A DNA stretch of 62,788 nucleotides from a virus: the IMG/VR virus record IMGVR_UViG_3300046660_000458, positions 1 through 62,788 of that record. The stretch is one strand, 5' to 3'. Both the position numbers and the translations under genes were made by a program. This document shows, piece by piece, positions 40,787 through 50,308 of the stretch; the first letter of the stretch is position 1; each line of letters opens with the position of its first letter. The notes under the pieces are model-generated. The model had not been told where the DNA came from and did not search any database. It saw nothing but the letters and a program-made list of their open reading frames with translations.

Positions 40787-42034
40787 TTAGATTTCAGTGT
40801 CGACGAACTGGAGCGTCGTGCTCGCGATGCCCGGCGCCGTGCCGATGTAGCGAAGCGCCTGATACGGCATCGTAATGATCTGCGCCGCCTCACCCGTGAG
40901 TGGGTTAGCCACGCCCGTGAGTTTGATCCGCGGCAGATAGATCGTGTTTGCCGGCGTATTGTCGGCCGACGTGGTGGTGAGATAGGTCAGCACGTCGATT
41001 TCAGTCTCGTTCTTGAACTGACTGAAATAGGTTCCGTCCGTGAGCTGTGCGGTGATCTGGCCGCTGACAGACGCCTTCTTGACATGAATTTCCGGATGGA
41101 ACTTCTGGCCAACAACCGCAGTGCTTTCGAGATTGCGCTGCAAGTTGATGGTCAGGCCAGTGACGACGCCCACAACCGAACCAGAGACGCGCAGCAGACC
41201 ATTGACGGCATTGAAAATGCCCGTCGTGGTTTCCGCCGTCGGGGACGTAAAGAACGGCGCTGAGCCGCCGGACAACTCTTCCTGCCATCGCCCGCGAACC
41301 ATGTGCTCGATGGTGGCATTGCCCGTTGCCGGAAGATTGATATTGAACCCGCCGAACCGGCATTCCGTGAACAGCTTCGTGAAGTCGAGATCGGAATGAT
41401 GATGCTCGATGCCGAATTTACGATTGACGTTCGTAGCTTGTGTGGACGGCAGAATCAGGCTCTTGCCGGCGCTCGTCACGGTGAACGCAGTATCTGCAGT
41501 TTCCGTCACCGGGGCCGGGTAGATCGACACAATACGATTGGACGACCCGCTGAAGCCGAGAATGGTGAAATTCTTGGCGTTATTCGCGGCTGTCGCAAGG
41601 GTTGCGAACCGCAAGATCATGCCAACTCGGTAGCCCTTCGCCACAGGATCGCCCGACGCGAAAGTCGCGGTACCCGCAGCATCGAATGCAACGCTCGTGA
41701 AGTCGCTCTCGCTCGCAGTTACAGCGGCGGCCCAGGTGCTGCGAAACGACGCTTCAAGCGGCGCGGTGTAGGTCGCCGGGCTATACTCTCCCTTGAGCGA
41801 GCCCTCCACATGCATCGACCCCTGCCGGTTATCGACGTCCTGTTGATCCTCGCGGATTTCGGCCGGGACATAGTTGTCCGCCTTCAATTCAAGATTTGAT
41901 TCCGTCCGGCGCATAACCTGACCGCCGGTCGCCACCAGATCGGTATCAGATACCGCGAGTGCATTCGACGTGATCGCGCCGCTGGCATAGGCCTTCACCG
42001 TAACGCGCGCTTGTACGCCTTCCGCAATAGACAT
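40787..42034 (-). CDS. Major tail (tube) protein
   Basis: 415 residues. SIAEGVQARVTVKAYASGAI, EIREDQQDVDNRQGSMHVEGSL given in parts, a long Thr/Ala-rich beta region, HHHSDLDFTKLF and RFGGFNINLPATGN are typical of a phage tail tube family in alphaproteobacteria. Position before the chaperone and after the tail terminator supports it. Confidence 0.88.
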   Translation of the reverse strand: MSIAEGVQARVTVKAYASGAITSNALAVSDTDLVATGGQVMRRTESNLELKADNYVPAEIREDQQDVDNRQGSMHVEGSLKGEYSPATYTAPLEASFRSTWAAAVTASESDFTSVAFDAAGTATFASGDPVAKGYRVGMILRFATLATAANNAKNFTILGFSGSSNRIVSIYPAPVTETADTAFTVTSAGKSLILPSTQATNVNRKFGIEHHHSDLDFTKLFTECRFGGFNINLPATGNATIEHMVRGRWQEELSGGSAPFFTSPTAETTTGIFNAVNGLLRVSGSVVGVVTGLTINLQRNLESTAVVGQKFHPEIHVKKASVSGQITAQLTDGTYFSQFKNETEIDVLTYLTTTSADNTPANTIYLPRIKLTGVANPLTGEAAQIITMPYQALRYIGTAPGIASTTLQFVDTEI

Positions 42035-42091
42035 TTAGATTCTCCATCAAAGGGAAAGCGCCGTCATCGCGACGGTGCGGGTTAGCGGCGG

Positions 42092-42574
42092 TTAGCCGAT
42101 TTGGTCGAAGTAGAGAGAAATCTCAGCGACGGTGTAAAAGTAATTCCCGACTGGGGAATTCAGACCTGACGGCTTGATCGAAGATCCGTCACCACCTGGG
42201 AAAACCGTCGCGTCAAAGCACGAAATGTTGCTATCCCGATACGACCGAAACAGCGCTGCGATTTGTTCGGCAATCGCTTCAGCCTCGTCCAGTCCCTCGT
42301 CAGTCGGAACAAAAACGTAGGCATCGAGGCGCGCGGGATTGCGATAAAGATTTGCACCGCGGCCACCGCCGAACCCAACTAGCGACGCCCTGTCCGTGAT
42401 GAATTCCCAATATACGAACGGCGACGGAGTGTCGGGCAACGCGGCATTACCGAGCGAATCTGCAGCTTCGTTCTGGCAGCGAAACGGCACCGGTGCGGAA
42501 TGGCGATCGACAACGCCACCGCCCTCAAGCCTCGCCCTCATCGCCTGTCTGGCTTGAGTTGCTGTCGTGCTCAC
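42092..42574 (-). CDS. Tail terminator-like protein (DUF4128 type)
   Basis: 160 residues. FVYWEFITDRASLVGFGGGRGANLYRNPARLDAYVFVP (read in parts: FVYWEFITDRASLVGFG, LYRNPARLDAYVFVP) and GLDEAEAIAEQIAALFRSY match the tail terminator fold. It should cap the tail tube at its head end. ATGA-coupled to the gene upstream. Confidence 0.8.
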   Translation of the reverse strand: MSTTATQARQAMRARLEGGGVVDRHSAPVPFRCQNEAADSLGNAALPDTPSPFVYWEFITDRASLVGFGGGRGANLYRNPARLDAYVFVPTDEGLDEAEAIAEQIAALFRSYRDSNISCFDATVFPGGDGSSIKPSGLNSPVGNYFYTVAEISLYFDQIG

Positions 42575-42948
42575 CCGAGGGCCCTGACTTCAATGCGGCA
42601 GAGCGAGCCGCCGGGATAGAAACCCTGGCCCCACTCGACCTTGCGCCATCCGCCGCGGATGAACATCTCGTCGCCAAGGTTCTTGCTGGGGATGCGAAGG
42701 TCAGATGTTACAGACGTTGAGTGTCCGCCCGGCCATTGTGCGGCATCAATTTCCGTCGGCGAGAAGATGCAAAAGAAATCGCTCTGGGCAAATCCCGCAG
42801 CCAATTGCTTGTCTGTCGGAGACCGAACCGCAGCGCGAATATCAACGCTAGTGTAAGCCTTATTCGTCACGCCAACCGAACGGCGAAGCTTGATGTCTTC
42901 ACCGGCAATCGCGTTGCCTCTATCGAGAGCCGCAACGAGGTCGTTCAT
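42571..42948 (-). CDS. Head-tail joining/neck protein
   Basis: 125 residues, starting MNDLVAALDRGNAIAGEDI, with VDIRAAVRSPTDKQLAAG and GDEMFIRGGWRKVEWG. By order (connector, small proteins, this gene, tail terminator) it is a stopper or neck protein. No family assigned with certainty. Confidence 0.7.
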   Translation of the reverse strand: MNDLVAALDRGNAIAGEDIKLRRSVGVTNKAYTSVDIRAAVRSPTDKQLAAGFAQSDFFCIFSPTEIDAAQWPGGHSTSVTSDLRIPSKNLGDEMFIRGGWRKVEWGQGFYPGGSLCRIEVRALG

Positions 42949-43229
42949 TTATTCTGCGACCAACTGGCGTGAGGCTGAGAGACTTCGGACGACCCATCGG
43001 AGCCGTCCGAAATAGGGCCGCCATTGGTGTTCTCAAGATCGGAAATCAGCTTATTGACCTCGTCTAGATCCTGAGCGGCGCCATCAAGCCGCTTGTGTGC
43101 TTGCGCGAACACCGCATTCCCGCGGTCCTGCGTTGACGTGATCCGGTCTGTCAGCTTCTCGGCCTGCAGATCAAGATCGTGATGCAGCCGCGCCAATGCA
43201 GCCGTGACGCCGCGGAGTTTCAGGCTCAT
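42945..43229 (-). CDS. Hypothetical helical neck-region protein
   Basis: 94 residues from the ATG at 43229, preceded by GAGAGAGC. A long helix (ALARLHHDLDLQAEKLTDRI, then AAQDLDEVNKLISDLE) and a Ser/Gly tail. Possibly a small structural or assembly protein. Confidence 0.65.
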   Translation of the reverse strand: MSLKLRGVTAALARLHHDLDLQAEKLTDRITSTQDRGNAVFAQAHKRLDGAAQDLDEVNKLISDLENTNGGPISDGSDGSSEVSQPHASWSQNK

Positions 43230-43287
43230 GCGCTCTCTCTGGACTTGCGCGTGATGGACAAGGATGATGGCTCGCAGCCGGTCCACA

Positions 43288-43686
43288 TCAGCGCACAGAA
43301 GCTTTTACGGAAAGAACCGTATTGGAATACGTCCCGGTCGACGTGATGACGGCGCGAAGCGACGACCCCAGCACGCCGTCATAAACACCCTCAGCAGCGA
43401 GAGCGACGTATGCCGTGACCGCCTTCGAAAGCAGCCCCTCGAGATTACAATGCTTCGTCGCAGACGCCGTCGTGAAATCAAACCGCGCGATATCTCGCCA
43501 GGTCGTGTCGTCGAAGTTCGTTTGCACCACGACAAAACAAGTCGTTCCGCCCGCACCGTAGGCAAACGCAGCCTCAAGCGTTACGGCCGTTATCCCGTCG
43601 AGATTGTCGATCGACGATAGCGCGACTGCTGTACGCGCAACGGTGATGGTTTCCGTTGCGAGGCTCTTGAGGCCGGGATTGTCCAT
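43288..43686 (-). CDS. Head-region structural protein candidate
   Basis: 132 residues from ATG 43686; beta-rich (ITVARTAVALSSID, ITAVTLEAAFAYG, TCFVVVQTNFDDTTWRDIARF). By position a head-tail joining protein or a virion decoration. Overlaps none of its neighbours. Confidence 0.65.
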   Translation of the reverse strand: MDNPGLKSLATETITVARTAVALSSIDNLDGITAVTLEAAFAYGAGGTTCFVVVQTNFDDTTWRDIARFDFTTASATKHCNLEGLLSKAVTAYVALAAEGVYDGVLGSSLRAVITSTGTYSNTVLSVKASVR

Positions 43687-43697
43687 GTCAAAAACCT

Positions 43698-44330
43698 CTA
43701 GGCGGCCACAGGAACGCGGTAATTGTCGAGAATGTCGACCACATCCGGCGTCATATTTCCGGCCTCGGCGCCCGTCGCAATCCAATACTGAACATCGCGG
43801 ACACCCGGAATGTTCTCTTGCTTCAGCGTCGCGTCACGACCCTTCGCGCTATAGCGCTTCGTCACCATCCGGATAACCGCGTCTTCAAGATCCGCGGGGA
43901 TTGTCGCGTAGCCGGCCGAATAGACTGCGGTGATTGGCGTGTTCTTCCAATTCCGCGGAAAGCCACTGTCGGTCACTCGCGTAAACTGCCCGTTCACGGG
44001 GTCGACGAGATAATCATCGGTGACAGCAAGCGTTTCGTCGTTCTCAACCACCGACGAAACCGCCGTTAGCGGCCACCTGGACAATTGAAGCGGCGCAACT
44101 CCGCCGCAGAAAAGTCGATTGAACGGCACCGGAAGAAACTGCTCCGAAACCGCCTCAACTACGAAAACACGGTTGCAATACTGTGCCGCAGCCTGCGAAG
44201 CACCACTGATATAGCGCCTCAGAACCGCATCGCTCGCCCCGGTCGTAATTCCCAACTCCGCCTTGACGTTCACAAGCGTCGTCAGGTCGTAGCTGGTAGC
44301 CGCTCCCGTGACGGTCAGGATCGATTGCAT
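43698..44330 (-). CDS. Head-tail connector/adaptor (gp6-like)
   Basis: 210 residues. VNVKAELGITTGASDAVLRRYI at the start, then AAAQYCNRVF, the pattern DDYLVDPVNGQFTRV and a helical end IPADLEDAVIRMVTKRYSAKGRD are typical of phage gp6-like connector proteins that attach to the portal. Confidence 0.85.
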   Translation of the reverse strand: MQSILTVTGAATSYDLTTLVNVKAELGITTGASDAVLRRYISGASQAAAQYCNRVFVVEAVSEQFLPVPFNRLFCGGVAPLQLSRWPLTAVSSVVENDETLAVTDDYLVDPVNGQFTRVTDSGFPRNWKNTPITAVYSAGYATIPADLEDAVIRMVTKRYSAKGRDATLKQENIPGVRDVQYWIATGAEAGNMTPDVVDILDNYRVPVAA

Positions 44331-44339
44331 GGACCGGCC

Positions 44340-44561
44340 CTACTTCAGCTTGAGAGTCGGCTTGCTTTGGTTTGCCACAGCCCGCTCGGCCGGAGCCTGT
44401 ATGGCGCGATTGTTCGGCGCCTGCATTGCCTTGGCCGTCGGTGCCTTAATCTCTTCCACGAGGCCGCGCGCAATGAGGGTGCGGGCCTGGCCGCCCGGCA
44501 TATCCGGGACAATCGCACCAACCGAGAACCCGGCAAATGCTTTCACTACTTTGATCCTCAT
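44340..44561 (-). CDS. Small protein of the head module
   Basis: 73 residues from the ATG overlapping the upstream stop. MRIKVVKAFAGFSVGAIVPD followed by GQARTLIARGLVEEI is a small beta-alpha unit often seen next to connectors; the tail is Ala/Lys-rich. Function unknown. Confidence 0.7.
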   Translation of the reverse strand: MRIKVVKAFAGFSVGAIVPDMPGGQARTLIARGLVEEIKAPTAKAMQAPNNRAIQAPAERAVANQSKPTLKLK

Positions 44562-45742
44562 TCGGGAATTCCAGTCCAAACGGTTGAGGGCGCGCTATTG
44601 GCCGCGCTCCAGTCCTTCGCCGATTGCCAGACCGGGTCCATGTTTTCGTCGGGCCAGCGAACCATCAACTCGAGATGGCCAATGACCACTCGCGGCGCGA
44701 GAAAAAGGCTCTTGCCTTCCTTCTCCCACGCTCGCCAGAAGTGGATGTCGGGGTCTAGCTTCCCGTCTTTCCAGTCGCCGTCGGCGTTTGGTGTGCCGAG
44801 AAACCACGGCCGCGACAGGACCTGCAAAGCAGAAACCTTGATCAGCGTAAGCCCAAAATGGGCCTGCCTGACCTTGACGAGATCAACTTCGAAATCAGCG
44901 CGATCGACTTCGACATTCTTGCCGTTCTCGGAAACCGTCCGCGTGTCGGCCGAAAGGCCAAAGAGCGGCTTGTCACCATGGCGGCTTGATTGCACGGGCG
45001 CGATGGCGTCCGCTTCCGGATGCACCATCGCAAGTTGGATCAATTTCGAGACGTGACCGGCATTGAAGACGCTGTCGTAATCCAGGGCCAACAGATAGTC
45101 GGCCGAACCGTCCTCAAGAACCCTATCCATCGCCAGCGTTAGGGATTGATCCCAAAAGGCGCCAGTGACGTTCGTAAAATCAATTCCGAGCCGTGGCAGC
45201 GACGTAATCGCGCTGTTCCACATATCGTTGAAGCCGAGCCGTGGCGTCGTCATGACGGCCCGGATCTTCGGCTGCGGCTGCGCGGGCTTTGTCCCTGCAA
45301 TATTCAGAGAGACCGGCAGAGCCGCGCAATCGTTCGGAAGTTCGGACTTCCACGGCCGAAGCAGAACGAGACCGGCTGCGGCCATTGCCGCCTTCAAATG
45401 CTCCGTATCGAAAAGCGCCTTGTGAAAGTCGGCGCCATCAACCTGGCCGCCCATCACATAACCCTCGGTCGGGATATGTGCGCCGGCCAGATAGTTCTCT
45501 GCGATCAACCGAAAATCAGGGACCGCGATTCGCAACTCGCCGCCGGGCTTGAGCACCCGGACCCACTCCTTCAGAACATCCGCAATTTCTGCGTGCGGGA
45601 AATGTTCGAGGACGTGAGATGCCCTTATGATTTCGGCCGCGCCGTCGTCATATGGCAGCGGATATACCGTCGTGCCGTTCACGTTCCCGCGCGGCACAAA
45701 TCCTTCCGGCGAAACGGTGCCGGCACCAAGATCGATTTTCAT
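44558..45742 (-). CDS. Methyltransferase-like / glycosyltransferase-like fusion protein
   Basis: 394 residues. Residues ~1-150: class I SAM-methyltransferase pattern, MKIDLGAGTVSPEGF, ASHVLEHFPHAEIADVLKEW, LKPGGELRIAVPDF, as in short Methyltransf_11 proteins. Residues ~160-390: a GT-A-like part with VMTTPRLGFNDMWNSAI, LLALDYDSVFNAG (a D-x-D type motif) and DPDIHFWRAWEKEGKSLFLAP. It lies between the capsid-decoration gene and the connector, so it may modify the virion or phage DNA, or help evade restriction. The acceptor is unknown. Confidence 0.75.
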   Translation of the reverse strand: MKIDLGAGTVSPEGFVPRGNVNGTTVYPLPYDDGAAEIIRASHVLEHFPHAEIADVLKEWVRVLKPGGELRIAVPDFRLIAENYLAGAHIPTEGYVMGGQVDGADFHKALFDTEHLKAAMAAAGLVLLRPWKSELPNDCAALPVSLNIAGTKPAQPQPKIRAVMTTPRLGFNDMWNSAITSLPRLGIDFTNVTGAFWDQSLTLAMDRVLEDGSADYLLALDYDSVFNAGHVSKLIQLAMVHPEADAIAPVQSSRHGDKPLFGLSADTRTVSENGKNVEVDRADFEVDLVKVRQAHFGLTLIKVSALQVLSRPWFLGTPNADGDWKDGKLDPDIHFWRAWEKEGKSLFLAPRVVIGHLELMVRWPDENMDPVWQSAKDWSAANSAPSTVWTGIPE

Positions 45743-45843
45743 TGATTTTCGCCTTTGTCGGAAGGCAACGGGGATGGACCGACATCCACCCCCGTCTATT
45801 CAGCGCTGAGGTTTGGATTCCGCTGTCGGGCGGAATTCGGAAG

Positions 45844-46293
45844 TTACGCCTCGATCAGAGCCAGAACGCCGGCCTTGGCGGCGGTCGTCGGCGCCTGATC
45901 CAGCCAGTGCAGATTGGCAACGGCGAACACGGTCTGCGTGGTACGCGGACTGTCCGCGATCTTGATGTACCGCTTCTTACCCTGCAGGTTCAGATTGAAC
46001 TTGTAGAGGTTCGGATTGGTCGTATCGGCGTTCGGAATGGTCCAGTCGGTGCCGCCGACGGTGCCGGAAATGTCGGAATAGCCGGTGGCGTCGGTGATGT
46101 CGCTGTGCTGCAACTTCAGGACCGATGGCTTGTTCGAAACGACATCTGCGGTCGTATGAACAATGTCGATCGTAAGATGCTTGGCACGGCCACCCGAGGG
46201 GGAAACGGTATCGATCGCGGTTGCCGTCGCGGTCGCGCCGTTGGTTACAGAAGCCGAGGCAATCGCCAGGGCAAGACGGGGCTGCGGACGCAT
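45844..46293 (-). CDS. Minor capsid/decoration protein candidate
   Basis: 149 residues from ATG 46293. MRPQPRLALAIASASVTNGAT, then PSVLKLQHSDITDATGYSDI and KRYIKIADSPRTTQ: a beta-rich single domain found directly after the HK97 major capsid protein in several phages. Decoration or head-completion role likely from position. Confidence 0.75.
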   Translation of the reverse strand: MRPQPRLALAIASASVTNGATATATAIDTVSPSGGRAKHLTIDIVHTTADVVSNKPSVLKLQHSDITDATGYSDISGTVGGTDWTIPNADTTNPNLYKFNLNLQGKKRYIKIADSPRTTQTVFAVANLHWLDQAPTTAAKAGVLALIEA

Positions 46294-46387
46294 GGTCCTT
46301 CTCCAATGCTGATGATGATGTGATGAAAGCTGGTTTGGCCGAAGGCCCCGCCGCATCTAGCGGCGAGGCGGTGTCATGCGATCAGAG

Positions 46388-47680
46388 TTACTCGCCCATC
46401 AGAGCGACGACGGGACCGGCAACCGCGGTGGTGCCGATGTCGTGCACGTTGATGTCGAAGCGCTCCGTCGCCTTGATCGCGATCTGATCTTCGGCGAACT
46501 TGTATTCGGTGGAGCGGGCCACTGCCATGCCGCGGCGATTGCCGAAGCTTGCGGACAGGCCGATGTCGCCGAACAGGATCATTGCCTGATCGGACAAATC
46601 GCCGGTCGAAGTCGGCAGGCTCGGCGAGATCTCGACGTCGAAGCCGAGATAGCTGTGAACCACGGCACCGGTCGCATCGTTCTTGCTGATGCCGCCCGAA
46701 GCCTGGATCAGGCGCTGGAACACCATCGCCCACGCCATCTGCGAGCAATAGAAGACGGGCTTGCCGCGGACATATACGTACTGCGGAAGCTTGCCCATCA
46801 ACAGCGACAGGTCGGTCGCGTCGATTTCGGCGAAGGTGTCGTGGCCCGAGGCGGCATCGACCGAGCCGGCGAGCGAGGCAACACCATCGTTGAAGTATTT
46901 GGTGAAGCCCTTGATGCCGTGATAGGTCGACGTACCGTCGCCAGTGAAGCCGGCGGTGTCTTCCGTCACAGCGAAGGCGTAGGCCATTTCACCGACGAGA
47001 ATATCGCCGATGTTCACGGCCGCGTCTTCGTCGAGCTCAGACGACATCAATGTGAGAACGCCCCACTTGTTGGCGGTCAGCTTGACGTTGTCCCAGCCGG
47101 CCTGCGACGCGGTGATCGCGGTACCCTCGCCGACGGCATAGGCGGTGAGACCACCCACGCGGCGCGGAACGTTCATGGTGTCACGGCCCATCGGCATGAC
47201 GGTGCAGAGCCGGCGGAACATGCCGTATGCATCGCGCAGATCGATGATGTCGAAGGAGAACTCTTCCGGCACCAGGAAGCCACCAGCGCTGTTGACGCCT
47301 TCGGACTGGGCGCGCTGCAGGATGATGCCATTCTCACGGCACCAGGTCGCGGCCTTCTCGTTGCCCCAGAGAGACGCCATGGCGAACTGGCCGAAACGAT
47401 GAGCGCGCTCCAGCGCATCCGGGCCCTTGAAATTCTTCAGGGCCGAATGGCGTGGGCGGCGGATCAGAGTTTCCGCGACGCTGCGGGCACCATCGCCGGA
47501 CGGGCGCGCGAGTGCGGCCGACTGCTTCTGGGCATCCTCCATGCGGTCGATCTTGCCCTTGATATCGGCAATCTCAACCTGCTTGGCCTCGTACTTCTTG
47601 GCATCCGCGATCACGTCGTCGGTGTTCAGTTCATCCACCGCCTTGCCGAGCGCCTGGCGGAGTTCATTCAACTTGCTCAT
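46388..47680 (-). CDS. HK97-type major capsid protein
   Basis: 430 residues. The first ~110 residues are a charged coiled coil (delta domain, MSKLNELRQALGKAVDEL) to be removed by the protease. The core has ENGIILQRAQSEGVNSAGGFLVPEEF (in parts), FRRLCTVMPMGRDTMNVPRR, AYAVGEGTAITASQ, and the fold of phage_capsid family proteins to the end. It should form the icosahedral shell. Confidence 0.95.
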   Translation of the reverse strand: MSKLNELRQALGKAVDELNTDDVIADAKKYEAKQVEIADIKGKIDRMEDAQKQSAALARPSGDGARSVAETLIRRPRHSALKNFKGPDALERAHRFGQFAMASLWGNEKAATWCRENGIILQRAQSEGVNSAGGFLVPEEFSFDIIDLRDAYGMFRRLCTVMPMGRDTMNVPRRVGGLTAYAVGEGTAITASQAGWDNVKLTANKWGVLTLMSSELDEDAAVNIGDILVGEMAYAFAVTEDTAGFTGDGTSTYHGIKGFTKYFNDGVASLAGSVDAASGHDTFAEIDATDLSLLMGKLPQYVYVRGKPVFYCSQMAWAMVFQRLIQASGGISKNDATGAVVHSYLGFDVEISPSLPTSTGDLSDQAMILFGDIGLSASFGNRRGMAVARSTEYKFAEDQIAIKATERFDINVHDIGTTAVAGPVVALMGE

Positions 47681-47773
47681 TGTTTTCTCCTGATGAGCGT
47701 GATGACCGCTCGCGCGGCCGGGTATCCCCGCCAGAAAGGAAGGGGAGTTCGTGTGTTCAGATTTGTCGGGGTG

Positions 47774-48997
47774 TTACGCGGCGGCGGAGTTGTCGATCTC
47801 GTGCCGAAGTTTCATTGCCTGCGCGCGTCGGACGCGGAGTTCTTTGTCCGGGTCGCTGGTAGCGACAGCGTCCGGAACGATTTCTTTTTCTTCAGCCTCT
47901 GCAGGCGCATCAACCAAGCCCAGGAGGATGTCACACGCCTGCGTCATATGGCCGTGAGCGTCGCGAACCTTCTTTTCGGTATCGGCCGAAATCACCTTGC
48001 CGGCCTTCACGACACCAAGATCGCGCATTTTGACGCGGCCCGCACGGAAGCAGCGCGCGGCAATGCTCTTGCCTTCCTTGACGTAATCGACATCGGCAGC
48101 AGCCATGCCGATCAGGTCCGGTTCTTCGGTGTAGGTCGACAGGAATTCCGAAACCTCTTCCTGTGCCATCGCCATGAAGGCATCGGCGAGATCAAAAAGA
48201 ATATCGACGAGCATGTTGGGGACGTTGCTGCCGTCGCCCTCCATCTCCGCTTCCCACTCCGACCAGTTTGTGAGCATACCGAGTTCGGAAAGCAGGCTGG
48301 CCATGCAGCCGAGATCGTAAAGGCCCTTGGTTTTGCGGCCAAGGATACGGCGCACCAGCAGCGCAGAGCGGCGCCTGCCCTTGTCAGATGGCAAAATTTC
48401 CGTTTCTTCGACGGACGATTCAGCCATGCCAAGCCGCGCGATATCGATGCCGGCCGCGCGGGCCAGCGCCAGCGCGTTTTGATTCGCCGGCAGCGGCACG
48501 ATCGAGATTTCCATCAGGCTTTGGCGCTTGAAGTCGATACCGCCCGGACGGCTCTTGTCTTTTGTCGCCGCCCATTCCAGCGGCGTGAAGCCGACCGACA
48601 CAGCATTGAGGAAGCCGCCCTTGACCATCTGGTAGACGGTCTCTGCCGTTGGATTGACCGAGGCTTCCATGAATTCGATATCGCCAACCAGGCGCGCGCC
48701 CTGGACGCGGAGGTTCTTGGCCTTGCCGACGACGTATTCCGGCTTGGACGAGTCGTGACCGAATAGCGCGACGGGGTTGTTTTCGAACGCAGACCAATCC
48801 CAACCGCGGGCGGCGATCGTGTCGCCGTAAAGGTCGACCGACTCATCGGAGAACACAAAGGTAACGGTACGCGTCTCTGCAAGAACCGTCGGCTCGCCAG
48901 TCAGCGCAAGTCGGACAACCGAAGTCGGGGCAATTGTGGCGCCCGCCCCGGCGGCGACCAACTTGCGAAATTCGGCGATGTCGACGATTTTGGTCAT
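47774..48997 (-). CDS. Prohead protease (S78) with long C-terminal extension
   Basis: 407 residues, about twice the usual ~200. Residues ~30-175: HK97 prohead protease domain, with RTVTFVFSDESVDLYGDTI, His in VALFGHD, Ser in NAVSVGFTPLEW and FKRQSLMEISIVP. Residues ~200-400: helical part with LYDLGCMASLLSELGML and HGHMTQACDILLGLVD, not recognised. The extension could act as scaffold joined to the protease. It precedes the capsid gene. Confidence 0.88.
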   Translation of the reverse strand: MTKIVDIAEFRKLVAAGAGATIAPTSVVRLALTGEPTVLAETRTVTFVFSDESVDLYGDTIAARGWDWSAFENNPVALFGHDSSKPEYVVGKAKNLRVQGARLVGDIEFMEASVNPTAETVYQMVKGGFLNAVSVGFTPLEWAATKDKSRPGGIDFKRQSLMEISIVPLPANQNALALARAAGIDIARLGMAESSVEETEILPSDKGRRRSALLVRRILGRKTKGLYDLGCMASLLSELGMLTNWSEWEAEMEGDGSNVPNMLVDILFDLADAFMAMAQEEVSEFLSTYTEEPDLIGMAAADVDYVKEGKSIAARCFRAGRVKMRDLGVVKAGKVISADTEKKVRDAHGHMTQACDILLGLVDAPAEAEEKEIVPDAVATSDPDKELRVRRAQAMKLRHEIDNSAAA

Positions 48998-49000
48998 CTC

Positions 49001-50308
49001 TTAATCCTTCGTATCGTTCGCGGCGCCGGGGTCCGGCAAAGTCCCGTCATTCGGTCGGCCCGCGCCGTCCGCCGCAGTGCCGCTCATGTCAGAGCCGCTT
49101 GAGGCGAGATTGACCGGTGTCAGCAGAACGTCGCCGCCTTCAAGTGGCGGGTCGCCATTTTCAGCGCGGCATTCGTTTTGCGTAGAAATGCCGGACATGA
49201 TCTTGAGGCGCTGGTTGTTGATGCGCGTGGCCTCTGCGGCCCGCAGCAACCGGCGCTCATCGAAGTCGGCGACAAGTCCTTCTTTATCGAGTTCGAATTT
49301 CTGAACGAACTTTTGTTCCCACGCATCCAGGTCGGGCATGATCGTGGTGTTGACGTAAGCCTGATCGGCGTCGTCGAACTTGATGCGCGCAATTTCGCCG
49401 GGGACACCGAGCTTATAGAGTGGCATATCAAACCAGCGCGCCACATCACTGACCGAAAATTGACGTTGAGCGATGAACTCAAGATCCACCGAACTCAACT
49501 GCATCGCCGACCACTTGAGGCCCTCCTCAAGAATGGCGGTGCGGCCAGCGTTCTGAATGCCGGACCTTAGCTGCTCCCATTGCGTGCGGAGCCTGTCAGC
49601 CGCATCTTTCGAAAGTTGCTTGTCGGTCTGCAGCACACCGCTAGGCCGAGCGCCGTTCGCCATGAACCGCGCGGCTTGCTGCTCTAACCCAAGTGCAACG
49701 CCGAAAGAATCCCGCGCTATCGAAATGAGCGACAGGCCAACCAGCATATTGAAGCCGAGATTCCGAAGATGGAAAACGTCATCCTCGGGGATCATTAGCG
49801 GAGTATCGCGCAATATGGCGTTGAGGAACGTGCTGCCCCTCGAAACGCAATAAAAGATATAGCCGTCCGGAGTCTCAAAGTGGCTGACGCTGTCCGGATT
49901 GACCGGGATCAACGAAATTGGATTGCCGCGGCCATCTCGCAGAATTACCGCGTAGGCATTGCCCCGCAGCAAGTATGCCGCGTGCATCTGCCGGCACCAC
50001 TCCGTCCATGTCTGCCACGCGTTAGGGCGAACGAACAGCTTGGCGACAGGATGCTTCTTGATCGGGGTCTCAGACCGCGCGCTGTCTTCCTTCATCAGTC
50101 GCGGCTGGCATCGGGCCACGTCTTTTGATCGGATTGACGTGCATGCATAGACAGTCGAAACGCTTATCGCTGTCGACTGATTTACCGAAATGCCGGAAGC
50201 GGACACTCCATTTCCGAGATACGGCACCCACGACGCATCATCGGTGCTGAAAGTTGATTTGCTAACCAAGCCCAAGGAGACGCGGGACATCGACGTAAGT
50301 CCGCCCAT
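49001..50308 (-). CDS. Portal protein (HK97 family)
   Basis: 435 residues. VYACTSIRSKDVARCQPRLM, HPVAKLFVRPNAWQTWTEW, GNAYAVILRDGRGNPISLIP, DVFHLRNLGFNMLVGLSLI and FSVSDVARWFDMPLYKLG are the phage_portal family marks. It forms the dodecameric DNA gate. Gly/Asp-rich C-terminal tail of ~45 residues. Confidence 0.95.
   Translation of the reverse strand: MGGLTSMSRVSLGLVSKSTFSTDDASWVPYLGNGVSASGISVNQSTAISVSTVYACTSIRSKDVARCQPRLMKEDSARSETPIKKHPVAKLFVRPNAWQTWTEWCRQMHAAYLLRGNAYAVILRDGRGNPISLIPVNPDSVSHFETPDGYIFYCVSRGSTFLNAILRDTPLMIPEDDVFHLRNLGFNMLVGLSLISIARDSFGVALGLEQQAARFMANGARPSGVLQTDKQLSKDAADRLRTQWEQLRSGIQNAGRTAILEEGLKWSAMQLSSVDLEFIAQRQFSVSDVARWFDMPLYKLGVPGEIARIKFDDADQAYVNTTIMPDLDAWEQKFVQKFELDKEGLVADFDERRLLRAAEATRINNQRLKIMSGISTQNECRAENGDPPLEGGDVLLTPVNLASSGSDMSGTAADGAGRPNDGTLPDPGAANDTKD

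Noticed and set aside
46320-46375. Terminator between capsid and decoration genes
   Set aside because: GCCGC/GCGGC and GGCC-TTCG-GCC hairpins are present, but no T-run follows in the direction of transcription.
46376-48766. 796-residue rightward open frame over capsid and protease
   Set aside because: High-GC shadow frame; the leftward frames encode clear HK97 capsid and S78 protease.
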